64,000 nucleotides of DNA. Origin: Actimicrobium sp035984655. GTDB lineage: Bacteria; Pseudomonadota; Gammaproteobacteria; Burkholderiales; Burkholderiaceae_D. This document shows, piece by piece, positions 45,252 through 53,081 of this stretch. The stretch lies in assembly GCF_035984655.1 (NCBI RefSeq), contig NZ_JAXCHT010000001.1, forward strand, positions 186,001-250,000. Reading direction: 5' to 3'. How positions within the stretch are numbered: the first letter of the stretch is position 1; each line of letters begins with the position of its first letter. The notes under the pieces were generated by a model, which saw nothing but the letters and a program-made list of their open reading frames with translations, made no database searches and was not told where the DNA came from. A program made the translations under genes and the position numbers.

Positions 45252-45278
45252 AAAAAGCCCAACTGTAAAAGTCGGGCT
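45252..45278 (-). terminator. Terminator of tRNA-Arg
   Basis: Read on the minus strand: AGCCC-G-ACT, loop TTTAC, AGT-T-GGGCT, then TTTTT. It begins 17 bases after the tRNA 3' end. Confidence 0.7.
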
Positions 45279-45294
45279 AAGTGTTTGATTCTAT

Positions 45295-45370
45295 TGGTGC
45301 GGCTGGCTGGAATCGAACCAGCGACCCTTGGCTTCGGAGGCCAATACTCTATCCACTGAGCTACAGCCGC
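45295..45370 (-). tRNA. tRNA-Arg (anticodon CCG)
   Basis: A 76-base cloverleaf on the minus strand. Acceptor GCGGCTG pairs with CAGCCGC, followed by A and an encoded CCA. The D arm contains GTAGCTCAGTGG; the anticodon stem TTGGC/GCCAA encloses CTCCGAA with anticodon CCG, which reads arginine codon CGG; the T arm contains GGTTCGATTCC. Its 3' end faces the accessory patch, the usual side for tRNA-targeted integration. Confidence 0.96.
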
Positions 45371-45444
45371 ATGTGAGGAACCGTGCGAAGGCGTGCAGGA
45401 TACCGTTTTTCTGCTGCCCCGTCCATGGATAGGGTGCTTGCGCG

Positions 45445-45473
45445 TTCCAAACGCAATACAAACCATCTATAAT
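45445..45473 (+). promoter_or_regulatory. Predicted promoter of the cytochrome c gene
   Basis: A perfect -10 TATAAT (45468-45473) stands 17 bases after TTCCAA (45445-45450). The predicted start is near 45480, giving a leader of about 74 bases to the cytochrome gene. Confidence 0.55.
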
Positions 45474-45553
45474 CGAGCGCTTTGGCGATGTGAGATGCTG
45501 CGAATGGCGCGGCGCGACAGGCCACCGGTTTTGACATCTGCACTAAGGGAACT

Positions 45554-46420
45554 ATGAGCGACGCACACGACGATCACGCCTCCGGGATCAAAACACCCAA
45601 GCAACTCATTGCCGCCGTTCTTGCCGGCTTTATCGTGCCCATCATCGGCATTGTCTTGCTGGTCCAGTACGTCGCCAGCGATGACAAGGTCGGCAGCGGC
45701 TCCAACGCACAGACTTCTGAGGCCATCGCGGCCCGCCTGAAACCGGTTTCCGACGAGGGATTCATTCTCAAGGACAGCAACGCGCCGAAGGTATTGCAGG
45801 CCGGCGACGCTGTCTACAAGGCGGTGTGTTCTTCATGTCACGCTGCCGGCGTGGCTGGTGCCCCGAAAGTCGGCGACGTAGCGGCGTGGTCGACGCGCAT
45901 TGCGCAGGGCTACGAGACGCTGGTGTCGCATGCCGTCAACGGTATCCGGGCAATGCCTGCCAAGGGCGGCAATCCGGATCTGGATGATGTCGAAGTGGCC
46001 CGTGCCGTGGCGTTCATGGCCAATCAGGCTGGCGCCAAGTTCAAGGAACCGGAAGCCAAGGCGGTTAGCGCTGCTCCTGCCGCAGCGCCTGCAGTTGCCG
46101 AAGCCGCAGCACCAGCGCCAGCCGCTCCGGTGGCAGTCGTCGCCGCAGCAGCGCCTGCAGCCCTGCCCGCCGATGCCGGCAAAAAACTGTACGACGGCGT
46201 CTGCATGGCCTGCCATGCTGCCGGTATCGCCGGTGCGCCGAAGTTCGGCGACAAGACCGCCTGGGCCGATCGCATCAAGCAAGGCGCCGCCACGTTGCAT
46301 GACCACGCCATCAAGGGTTATCAGGGCAAAGCGGGGGTCATGCCAGCCAAGGGCGGATCGTCAGCGAGTGATGACGAAGTCAAGGCGGCGGTCGACTACA
46401 TGGCCGCAGCAGCGAAATAA
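45554..46420 (+). CDS. Di-heme class I cytochrome c (c5 type), membrane anchored
   Basis: A 288-residue electron carrier. One membrane segment (about residues 18-40) anchors it; the rest is periplasmic. Two cytochrome c domains are visible: heme 1 CSSCH with downstream Met in IRAMPAKGG, and heme 2 CMACH with VMPAKGG. They are joined by an Ala/Pro-rich flexible linker (about residues 165-200). The two domains are alike (CH-AAG-AGAPK-GD in both), suggesting internal duplication. It probably passes electrons to a terminal oxidase. AAGGGA precedes the ATG. Confidence 0.93.
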   Translation: MSDAHDDHASGIKTPKQLIAAVLAGFIVPIIGIVLLVQYVASDDKVGSGSNAQTSEAIAARLKPVSDEGFILKDSNAPKVLQAGDAVYKAVCSSCHAAGVAGAPKVGDVAAWSTRIAQGYETLVSHAVNGIRAMPAKGGNPDLDDVEVARAVAFMANQAGAKFKEPEAKAVSAAPAAAPAVAEAAAPAPAAPVAVVAAAAPAALPADAGKKLYDGVCMACHAAGIAGAPKFGDKTAWADRIKQGAATLHDHAIKGYQGKAGVMPAKGGSSASDDEVKAAVDYMAAAAK

Positions 46421-46438
46421 CGCGGTTGCACCGGACGT

Positions 46439-46468
46439 AAAAATGCCGACATGATGTCGGCATTTTTT
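46439..46468 (+). terminator. Terminator after the cytochrome c gene
   Basis: AAAAATGCCGAC (46439-46450) pairs with GTCGGCATTTTT (46456-46467) around ATGAT. With A-rich and T-rich ends it should work in both directions, and also closes the convergent minus-strand operon. Confidence 0.85.
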
Positions 46469-46485
46469 ATGTCAGCAGTCGATGT

Positions 46486-46863
46486 TCAGTCTTCTGTCAT
46501 GAGCGGTTTCTTGCGCCGAAACAGAAGCCAGGCGCCGGCGCCAACAGCGCCGATCACCCCTACCGAACGCCACATCGGCAGCAGCAACCGCGCCTTGAGC
46601 ATCAGCGACACACCGCTGACGACGAGTGGCAGCAGCGTTTGCAGGTTGCCGCGCTTGCCGCCCAACAGATTGCCGATGACTGCATAGGCGTTGCCGGTCA
46701 AATGCGCGATCAGTCCGCGCGCAAGGGCTTCCGTGCGCAGATTCTTGTTGAACATGTCGCGCGCGCCGCGCACCGCAGCACGGTACGCCGCGCCTTCGCG
46801 AATCAACTTTTCCTTGCGCTCGGCCAGTGTGGCCGGGATTGGATGGTTCAGGTCTTGGCTCAT
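46486..46863 (-). CDS. YqjK-like membrane-associated protein
   Basis: A 125-residue protein. A basic N-terminal helix (ERKEKLIREGAAYRAAVRGA) is followed by two hydrophobic stretches (about residues 72-95 and 97-115) and a basic end RRKK. It is the last gene of an ElaB/DUF883 - YqjE - this gene operon. In enteric bacteria the same position is held by yqjK, so it is called YqjK-like by context; sequence similarity is not strong enough to be sure. It is probably inner-membrane and stress-related. Confidence 0.72.
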   Translation of the reverse strand: MSQDLNHPIPATLAERKEKLIREGAAYRAAVRGARDMFNKNLRTEALARGLIAHLTGNAYAVIGNLLGGKRGNLQTLLPLVVSGVSLMLKARLLLPMWRSVGVIGAVGAGAWLLFRRKKPLMTED

Positions 46864-46875
46864 CGCGGCTTTCGG

Positions 46876-47259
46876 TTACAGCAACGCATCACGGTCATTG
46901 CGCAGCTCGGACAGGGTGGCGGGCATCGACAACTGACCTTGCTTGAGCATCGACTGGACATACAACGCCACGCCGACGGCGATAAGGCTGAACGCAACTG
47001 CCAGGAGCAGCAGTATCTTCCAGCCCAGCGCATCCCAGGTCAGCACAATCAGCAGGCCGGTCCAGAACAACACGGCGAAGCAGGCCGCAATCATGCCGGC
47101 TGCCGAAGCCAGAATCATCTTGACGAGGTTACCGCGCACTTCGGCCAGCTCAATGGAGGCCAGTTCGATACGGTTGACCAGCAACGCAAAGATGTTCTTT
47201 GCCATGCCGGCCAAACCGGGCAACAGACCAGACGATGGGCTGGCAGATGGTTGGTCCAT
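46876..47259 (-). CDS. YqjE / holin-superfamily membrane protein
   Basis: A 127-residue inner-membrane protein. An N-terminal amphipathic part (LPGLAGMAKNIFALLVNRIELASIELAEVRGNLVK) is followed by two membrane segments (about residues 50-75 and 80-103). This is the phage-holin-superfamily-6/YqjE pattern, common in Proteobacteria and not linked to lysis. It is encoded between the DUF883 gene (18 bases upstream) and the YqjK-like gene (12 bases downstream). The three may protect or shape the membrane under stress. Confidence 0.83.
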   Translation of the reverse strand: MDQPSASPSSGLLPGLAGMAKNIFALLVNRIELASIELAEVRGNLVKMILASAAGMIAACFAVLFWTGLLIVLTWDALGWKILLLLAVAFSLIAVGVALYVQSMLKQGQLSMPATLSELRNDRDALL

Positions 47260-47277
47260 GGGTGGAGGCGTCGCGGC

Positions 47278-47580
47278 TTACTTGCGCGCGATCAGCATGC
47301 CGATCAACACGCCGACGGTTGCCGACACGGCCACCGCACGCCATGGGTTCTCGTGCACGTAGTCATCGGCGGTGCTGGCGATTTCCTTGCCCGTTTCAAC
47401 CGCAACGACTTGCGCATCATGGGCCTTCTCCATCGCTGTTTCGAGCAATGCCATGCCTTTGTTGCGCAGTTCGTCGGCTTTCAGGCCTGTCGCGGCGGTC
47501 GCTTCGCGGAACAGGTCCTGGGCGTCCTGTACCAGGGTTTTCATATCGGTACGGCCGGTTTTCAGATGGGATGTCAACAT
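47278..47580 (-). CDS. DUF883 (ElaB/YqjD-type) inner-membrane protein
   Basis: A 100-residue protein with an amphipathic helix (about residues 10-75) and one C-terminal membrane segment ending in a basic tail. The family signature DDYVHENPWRAVAVSATVGVLIG is complete. ElaB and YqjD are stationary-phase proteins that anchor to the inner membrane; YqjD binds ribosomes. ATG 47580 is chosen because AAGGAG is well spaced; a TTG two codons earlier is less likely. It leads the three-gene operon, and a palindrome shared with csbD lies about 95 bases upstream. Confidence 0.9.
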   Translation of the reverse strand: MLTSHLKTGRTDMKTLVQDAQDLFREATAATGLKADELRNKGMALLETAMEKAHDAQVVAVETGKEIASTADDYVHENPWRAVAVSATVGVLIGMLIARK

Positions 47581-47674
47581 GGTCAAGCTCCTTGGTGGTG
47601 GATCGAATGAGGCGTCGTCGCATGGATGCGGTTCAGACTGGACACCACGATAGGCGCAAGTGCCCGGAACCTCG

Positions 47675-47689
47675 GTGCGCTATCGTACA
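47675..47689. promoter_or_regulatory. Palindromic motif upstream of the DUF883 gene
   Basis: GTGCGCTATCGTACA, matching the csbD motif at 13 of 15 bases, with flanks also alike (TCG before, AA after). A possible minus-strand -10 (TACGAT, 47682-47687) overlaps it. Confidence 0.5.
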
Positions 47690-47717
47690 TAATGCTGCTA
47701 TTCGAACAACAGCGCAA

Positions 47718-49151
47718 TCACACTCCCGGCGTGCAGTCGGTGCAGTGCTCGACGGGCGGCATGCCGCGCAAAATGTTTTCCTGCAGGTCGCGCAATGCGG
47801 TGCGCACGCCTTCTTCGATGACCGGATGGTAGAACGGCATGTCGATCATCTGCGCAACCGTCATCCTGTTCTGACAGGCCCAGGCCAACAGGTGCGCCAG
47901 ATGCTCGGCGCGCGGGCCAATCATTTCTGCGCCGAGAAACCGCCCCGAACCGTGTTCACCATACACCCTTAACAGACCGCGGTTTTGTCGCATCACACGA
48001 CTGCGGCCCTGATTGGCGAAGGAAACCTGACCAATCGCAAAATTATCGTGCGCCAGATCGTGATGGGTTTGCCCCACCAGCGCAATCTGGGGATCGCAAA
48101 ACACCACGCCGATTGGCGCCCGCCGCAACCCGTGCTTGATATCGGGGAAGCGACCGGCGTTATCGCCGGCGATACGGCCCTGGTCGACGGCTTCGTGCAA
48201 CAGAGGTTTCTCGTCATCGGCGTCGCCGGCAATGAAAATCGTGCTGTACCCACATTGCATCGTGCAGCGGTCAAATGTCGGTACGCCCTTGCCATCCAAT
48301 ACCAGCCCGGTATGTTCGAGCTGCAGCCCACGCAGGTTAGGACTGCGGCCAACGGTCGACATCACCAGCGCAAAGTGCTCGCTGCGCACCATGCCATCCT
48401 TGCCGGCCGAGTGCACCAGCACGCCATCGCCATCGGGCTCAACATCAAAGCGCTGGATGCCGAGGCGCAGGTCGAGCTCCGCGTGCATGCACTCCAGCGC
48501 GCTGCGCACCACCTCGGGGTCCGTCAACGGGCCCACTTTTTCGCCGCGACCGAACAGCGCCACGCGCACGCCAAGCCGATGCAGCGCCTGGCCCAGTTCC
48601 AGGCCAATCACGCCAGGGCCGATGATGGCCACGGACTCGGGCAAGTCGGTCCAGTCAAACACCTGGTCGTTGGTGATCACGCGCGCGCCCAGATGATGCA
48701 ATTCGGCGGGCACGATCGGGCTCGACCCGGTCGCGATGACGATGCGCGCAGCATTGACCTGGGTATGGTCGTCGATCTGCAGTTGCTGCGGACCGAGGAA
48801 GCGGGCGCTGCCCCACAACCGTTCGGCCGGCGCGATCTGCTCGACGCTTTCCAGCACGAAGCCGACAAAGCGATCGCGCTCCGAACGCACTCGTGCCATC
48901 ACGGCCACGCCATCAATGCGCACCGGCCCGGCGTGCACGCCAAAGGCAGGCGCCTCGGCCACCATGTGCGCGGCTTCGGCCGCGGCAATCAGCAATTTGC
49001 TGGGCATGCAACCGATGCGGGCGCAGGTCGTGCCATGCGGTCCGCGTTCGATCAGCACCGCGCTGGCGCCTTGCGACTTCGCCGCCCGGAATGCAGACAG
49101 ACCGGCACTGCCGGCGCCAATGACGGCAACGTCAACGTCGAGGATTTTCAT
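47718..49151 (-). CDS. Dihydrolipoyl dehydrogenase-like flavoprotein disulfide reductase
   Basis: A 477-residue FAD/NAD(P)-dependent disulfide reductase. FAD binding is shown by DVAVIGAGSAGLSAFRAA; the redox disulfide is the CX4C in TTCARIGCMPSK. NAD binding follows (VAIIGPGVIGLELGQAL), and the dimerisation domain ends with FYHPVIEEGVRTALRDL, whose His-Glu pair is the catalytic base. The family normally has CLNVGC; CARIGC is a known variant in stand-alone paralogues. No 2-oxo-acid dehydrogenase genes are adjacent, so it is not the housekeeping Lpd of a pyruvate complex. Its start overlaps the stop of the upstream hypothetical gene (ATGA). Confidence 0.87.
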   Translation of the reverse strand: MKILDVDVAVIGAGSAGLSAFRAAKSQGASAVLIERGPHGTTCARIGCMPSKLLIAAAEAAHMVAEAPAFGVHAGPVRIDGVAVMARVRSERDRFVGFVLESVEQIAPAERLWGSARFLGPQQLQIDDHTQVNAARIVIATGSSPIVPAELHHLGARVITNDQVFDWTDLPESVAIIGPGVIGLELGQALHRLGVRVALFGRGEKVGPLTDPEVVRSALECMHAELDLRLGIQRFDVEPDGDGVLVHSAGKDGMVRSEHFALVMSTVGRSPNLRGLQLEHTGLVLDGKGVPTFDRCTMQCGYSTIFIAGDADDEKPLLHEAVDQGRIAGDNAGRFPDIKHGLRRAPIGVVFCDPQIALVGQTHHDLAHDNFAIGQVSFANQGRSRVMRQNRGLLRVYGEHGSGRFLGAEMIGPRAEHLAHLLAWACQNRMTVAQMIDMPFYHPVIEEGVRTALRDLQENILRGMPPVEHCTDCTPGV

Positions 49152-49696
49152 GAGAAGGCTGCGCCGGTTTGTTCGCGCAATTCCGCAAACTCTTCGAGAC
49201 TGCCGATCTGAATGACGATCGGATTGAAGGACGACTGCGGCTGTACCGGTCGCCATGCGAACAACCATTCCTTCTGTGCCGCCAGATGGCGTCCCTTGGT
49301 GAAGGCGGCGCCCAGCGGACTGGGCGCACCGTAGGCGACGGCGGCGTCGATGCCGGTCCATAACGGCAGCACCTTCTGCACGGCGCGATGCATCCGTTCC
49401 CCGAACTCTTCCGGATTGTGGATCACGATACAGCAGGGCGCCTGCGCGTCACGCTGGAACAACTTGTCGCTGGGCGCGCTGGACAGGCTCAGCGTCAGGA
49501 AACCCGGCGGGGCCAATGCCGGGCGCATGCCGAACGGCAGAATCTGGCTGGCGTCGGGTGGCAGCGGCTCACCGGGATTGGCGGGGCGCAAACGAAACTC
49601 ACCGAACTGCAACGCGCGCTCTGCGCTGGGCCGATCGGCATAGAAATACAATTTGGCGGGACGGCGAGAGCCAGCACGCGAATCGGATGTGGCCAT
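49148..49696 (-). CDS. Hypothetical protein co-encoded with the disulfide reductase
   Basis: A 182-residue cytosolic protein I do not recognise. No signal peptide or membrane segment is evident. It contains LRPANPGEPLPPDASQILPFGMRP, an ILV-rich beta pattern and a C-terminal RPVQPQSSFNPIVIQIGSLEEFAELRE. A strong ribosome site (AGGAG) precedes the ATG at 49696; a longer frame to 49753 is not favoured. It is translationally coupled to the dihydrolipoyl-dehydrogenase-like gene by a four-base overlap, so the two probably act together, perhaps as a redox partner. That is inference. Confidence 0.72.
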   Translation of the reverse strand: MATSDSRAGSRRPAKLYFYADRPSAERALQFGEFRLRPANPGEPLPPDASQILPFGMRPALAPPGFLTLSLSSAPSDKLFQRDAQAPCCIVIHNPEEFGERMHRAVQKVLPLWTGIDAAVAYGAPSPLGAAFTKGRHLAAQKEWLFAWRPVQPQSSFNPIVIQIGSLEEFAELREQTGAAFS

Positions 49697-49802
49697 GATG
49701 CTCCTGTATCTGGGTAAACGGACAGACGTTCTCAATGACATCCTGACCGGCAACGAATTCTACCGTCTTGCGACACAAACCTGCAGCAGGCGCGCTGTGG
49801 TG

Positions 49803-50297
49803 TCATTCGCTCATTTGTGGTTGCGCAATGCTGCGAATCTGGAAGCGGCCGTCGTTGTTGAACAGCCAGGTCTCGGACAATTCCACCCGGCCATTGCGCA
49901 ACAGGTTCGAGGCCGGCTTCGGAAACGGCGCGGTGCTGCGCAAACTGGCCAGCGCGGTCGCTTCGATGGCGCCATCGCGATTGCCGCGCGTGATTTCGCT
50001 GCTGATCAGTTTGCCGTTGGCGTCGACCACGAACTTGACCACGATGACGCCGCGCAGCAGGGCTTGCGGCCGGCTCACGTACACCTTGGTCGAATTGGTT
50101 TCGCAAATACGTTGCGCCAGATCCTCCTTGTAGGCGGCCAGTGTGCGCGCGGTCGAGGTGCCGTCACGCGTCGTTTCGACGCGTGCCTCGACCCGGGCGC
50201 TGCTGTCACTGCGCGATTCGACCGGGCCGTGCGAGGTGGAACAGGCGGCGAGCATTGCCGCCAGCGTGGATAGACCGACAACGAGCTGGAGTTTCAT
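49803..50297 (-). CDS. TonB C-terminal-domain lipoprotein
   Basis: A 164-residue lipoprotein with the lipobox MLAAC (about residues 15-19) and a C-terminal TonB-like domain (about 85-150: GVIVVKFVVDANGKLISSEITRGN, SLRSTAPFPKP, WLFNNDGRFQIRSI). It lacks the Pro-rich span and cytoplasmic anchor of a true TonB, and being lipidated cannot connect to ExbBD in the usual way. Such proteins are common in Burkholderiales and of unknown role. The ATG at 50297 starts the signal peptide. It lies 31 bases downstream of the start-distal end of the dienoyl-CoA reductase gene. Confidence 0.8.
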   Translation of the reverse strand: MKLQLVVGLSTLAAMLAACSTSHGPVESRSDSSARVEARVETTRDGTSTARTLAAYKEDLAQRICETNSTKVYVSRPQALLRGVIVVKFVVDANGKLISSEITRGNRDGAIEATALASLRSTAPFPKPASNLLRNGRVELSETWLFNNDGRFQIRSIAQPQMSE

Positions 50298-50328
50298 GAT
50301 TTTTCGTTCCTGAGAATGTCCGTGCACA

Positions 50329-52362
50329 TCATAGTTGCGTCGCCAGTTCCGCGCCTTCACGGATGGCGCGTTTGGCATCGAGTTCAGCCGCCAGTGCGGC
50401 CCCGCCAATCAGGTGAAAGGCCGGACCATTGCTGACCGCGCCGTCCGGCATCAGGCTGGTCAGTGAATCCTGGCCGGCGCAGATGATCACGTGATCAACC
50501 TCCAGCAAGCGTGTCACACCGCCGACGGTGATGTGCAAGCCGTTGTCGTCAATTTTGTTGTACTCGACCCCGGCCAGCATTTCAACGCCTTTTCGCAACA
50601 GCGTCGCCCGATGCACCCAACCGGAGGTTTTGCCAAGGCCAGCCCCGACCCGTGTGGCTTTGCGCTGCAGCAGAACCACCGTGCGCGGCGGCTGTTCCGG
50701 CGTCGGCGCACACAATCCGCCGCCGCTGCTGGCGCTCAAATCGACACCCCATTCGCCCAGCCAGTGCGACAGCGGAATGGGCAGCGGCACTGCTGCATCG
50801 TGCAGCAGGAACTCGGCCACATCGAAGCCGATACCGCCAGCGCCGACGATGGCCACGCGCTTGCCGACGGCGACGTTGCTTTTCAGGACATCCAGGTAGG
50901 ACAGCACTTTCGGGTGGCCGATGCCATCGATCTTCGGCATGCGCGGCACAATGCCGGCGGCGACGATGACGTGGTCGAAGCCCTGCTCCAGCAACTCCTG
51001 TCGCGTCACGCGCCGGTTCAGGTGCAACGTCACGCCGGTGCGCTCGAGGCGGCGTCCGAAATAACGCAGCGTTTCGGCGAATTCTTCCTTGCCCGGGATG
51101 CGCATGGCGTAGTTGAACTGGCCGCCAATGCGATCGGAGGCTTCGAACAACGTCACCGCATGGCCGCATTCGGCCGCCACGCAGGCTGCCGACAGTCCGG
51201 CCGGACCAGCCCCGACCACGGCGACCCGGCGCGGCTTGACGGTCTTGCGGTAGACCAGCTCGGTCTCATGCGCGGCACGCGGATTGACCAGGCAGCTGGC
51301 GCGCTTGTTGGCAAAGGTATGGTCGAGGCAGGCCTGGTTGCAGGCGATGCAGGTATTGATTTCGTCGCTGCGGCCGGTGGCGGCCTTGTTCACAAACTCG
51401 GGGTCGGCCAGGAACGGCCGCGCCATCGACACCATGTCGGCATCGCCACTGGCAAGGATGTCTTCGGCCTCGGCCGGCATGTTGATGCGGTTCGATGCCA
51501 CCACCGGAATGCCGACCTCCTTGCGCAGGCGCCCGGCCAGCGAGCGGAATGCCGCCCGCGGCACCGACGTGACGATGGTCGGCACCCGTGCCTCGTGCCA
51601 GCCGATGCCGGTGTTGAGGATGGTCACGCCGGCCTGTTCCAGCGCGCGCGCCACCGTGACCACTTCGTCCCAGGTATTGCCGCCCTCGACCAGATCGAGC
51701 AGCGAATGCCGGTACATGATGATGAAATTGGCGCCAACTGCGGCGCGAATCCGGCGCACGATATCGACCGGCAGCCGCATCCGGTTGGCGATCGGGCCGC
51801 CCCATTCGTCGGTGCGCAGGTTGGTGCGCGCGCACAGGAATTGATTGAGCAGGTAGCCTTCGCTGCCCATGATCTCGACACCGTCGTAACCGGCCCGCTT
51901 GGCCAGCGTCGCGCAGCGGACGTAATCGGCGATGGTGCTGGCGATGCCGGCTGCGGTCAGGGCCTTTGGCGTGAATTTCGAAATCGGTGACTTCAGCGCC
52001 GAGGCCGACACCACGAACGGCTGGTAGCCGTAGCGGCCGGCATGCAGGATCTGCATGACAATCTTGCCGCCCTCCGCATGGACGGCACTGGTCACCTTGC
52101 GGTGGTTCGACACATCGAGCCGGCTGTTGAGGGTGCCGCCAAAAGGCAGCAGCCAGCCGCGCCGGTCGGGCGAAATCCCGCCGGTGACAATCAAGCCGAC
52201 GCCGCCGCGCGCGCGCTCGCCAAAATACGCCGCCAGCTTGGGATAGTGGTAGAAGCGGTCTTCCAGGCCAGTGTGCATCGATCCCATGATCACGCGGTTC
52301 TTCAACGTGGTGAAGCCGAGGTCGAGCGGCGCCAGCAGATGGGGATAGGTCTCGGTTGTCAT
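50329..52362 (-). CDS. fadH: NADPH-dependent 2,4-dienoyl-CoA reductase-like flavoenzyme
   Basis: A 677-residue iron-sulfur flavoprotein. Residues about 1-340 are an Old Yellow Enzyme-type FMN barrel (LKNRVIMGSMHTGLED, MARPFLADPEFVNK). A 4Fe-4S motif with four cysteines follows (CIACNQACLDHTF then SCLVNP). Residues about 375-670 bind FAD and NAD(P)H (VAVVGAGPAGLSAACVAAE, VAIVGAGGIGFDVAEFLL). This is the full layout of E. coli FadH, which removes conjugated double bases of unsaturated fatty acyl-CoA during beta-oxidation. Related enzymes act on other enones, so the substrate is not certain. It diverges from the SRPBCC operon. Confidence 0.88.
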   Translation of the reverse strand: MTTETYPHLLAPLDLGFTTLKNRVIMGSMHTGLEDRFYHYPKLAAYFGERARGGVGLIVTGGISPDRRGWLLPFGGTLNSRLDVSNHRKVTSAVHAEGGKIVMQILHAGRYGYQPFVVSASALKSPISKFTPKALTAAGIASTIADYVRCATLAKRAGYDGVEIMGSEGYLLNQFLCARTNLRTDEWGGPIANRMRLPVDIVRRIRAAVGANFIIMYRHSLLDLVEGGNTWDEVVTVARALEQAGVTILNTGIGWHEARVPTIVTSVPRAAFRSLAGRLRKEVGIPVVASNRINMPAEAEDILASGDADMVSMARPFLADPEFVNKAATGRSDEINTCIACNQACLDHTFANKRASCLVNPRAAHETELVYRKTVKPRRVAVVGAGPAGLSAACVAAECGHAVTLFEASDRIGGQFNYAMRIPGKEEFAETLRYFGRRLERTGVTLHLNRRVTRQELLEQGFDHVIVAAGIVPRMPKIDGIGHPKVLSYLDVLKSNVAVGKRVAIVGAGGIGFDVAEFLLHDAAVPLPIPLSHWLGEWGVDLSASSGGGLCAPTPEQPPRTVVLLQRKATRVGAGLGKTSGWVHRATLLRKGVEMLAGVEYNKIDDNGLHITVGGVTRLLEVDHVIICAGQDSLTSLMPDGAVSNGPAFHLIGGAALAAELDAKRAIREGAELATQL

Positions 52363-52505
52363 TATGGTTTTTATGTTGGGTTGCGTGGTCTGCGCACATT
52401 CTCCCTGTCGCGCAGAGGCTGACTTGATTGTCCGTTAGCCGCCGCACGTTCAGGAAGTTTTTTCTCTGCTATCGTGCGCACTCTGACAATGTTTTCGAAG
52501 CTGCG

Positions 52506-53063
52506 ATGCGCTTGCCCTTCCGATTTCTGATGTTGCTGGCGACCATGCTGATCCTGCCGGCGCGGGCTGACAACGAATTGCAGGTCGTGGTGCAGCGCAA
52601 TCGGGCTGCGGAGCAGCCGTTCTTCGATATCCGCGCCAATGCTTTCGCGCGCGCCACGCCCGAGCACGTTTGGCAGGTGTTGACGGACTATGAGCGCCAG
52701 CCAGAGTATGTACCGAATCTGGCGGGCGCCCGCGTGGTGTCGCGCAACGGCGCCGAGGTGGTTCTGGAACAGAATGGGCGGGGTGGATTTTTCTTTATCC
52801 GGCATGCGATTCATTTGTTGATTCGGGTCACGGAACGTCCACCATCGTCGATTGATGTGTCGCTAATTTCGGGGAACATGAAGCGCTATGGTGCGCGCTG
52901 GCAGCTCAGCCCCGGCGAACAGGCCGGCGTCAGCGGCACGCGCATCGAATACAGCGGCATTATCGAACCGGATTTTTTTGTTCCGCCATTGGTAGGCAAT
53001 GCCATCGTCCAGGGCGATGTGCGCAAGATGCTGGAGGCAGTCATCGCCCAGCTTGAGAAATAA
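52506..53063 (+). CDS. Exported SRPBCC-fold protein (polyketide-cyclase-like), copy 1
   Basis: A 185-residue protein with a signal peptide (about residues 1-20, PARA-DNELQ). The mature part has the START/SRPBCC ligand-pocket pattern: ARATPEHVWQVLTDYERQPEYVPNL near the front and a C-terminal helix GDVRKMLEAVIAQL. It is homologous in layout to the next gene (VWQVLTDY vs AWDVLTDF; SGNMKR vs SGNMKK; the VPPL/VPPV end), so the two look like a tandem duplication. It would bind a hydrophobic ligand in the periplasm; which one is unknown. It begins an operon with copy 2 and AsmA. Confidence 0.82.
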   Translation: MRLPFRFLMLLATMLILPARADNELQVVVQRNRAAEQPFFDIRANAFARATPEHVWQVLTDYERQPEYVPNLAGARVVSRNGAEVVLEQNGRGGFFFIRHAIHLLIRVTERPPSSIDVSLISGNMKRYGARWQLSPGEQAGVSGTRIEYSGIIEPDFFVPPLVGNAIVQGDVRKMLEAVIAQLEK

Positions 53064-53081
53064 TCGCAAAGGAGAAGCACC

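Larger units (their letters stand above)
44855..45294. other. Intergenic stretch between the BLUF gene and tRNA-Arg
   Basis: This 440-base gap holds the palindrome at 44907-44929, the recombinase-type HTH fragment at 45035-45190 and the tRNA terminator at 45252-45278. The minus-strand frame at 45047-45466 runs through the tRNA gene and is not coding. Confidence 0.6.

Noticed and set aside
45047..45466. 139-codon minus-strand frame across tRNA-Arg
   Set aside because: It translates a structural RNA gene and its terminator.
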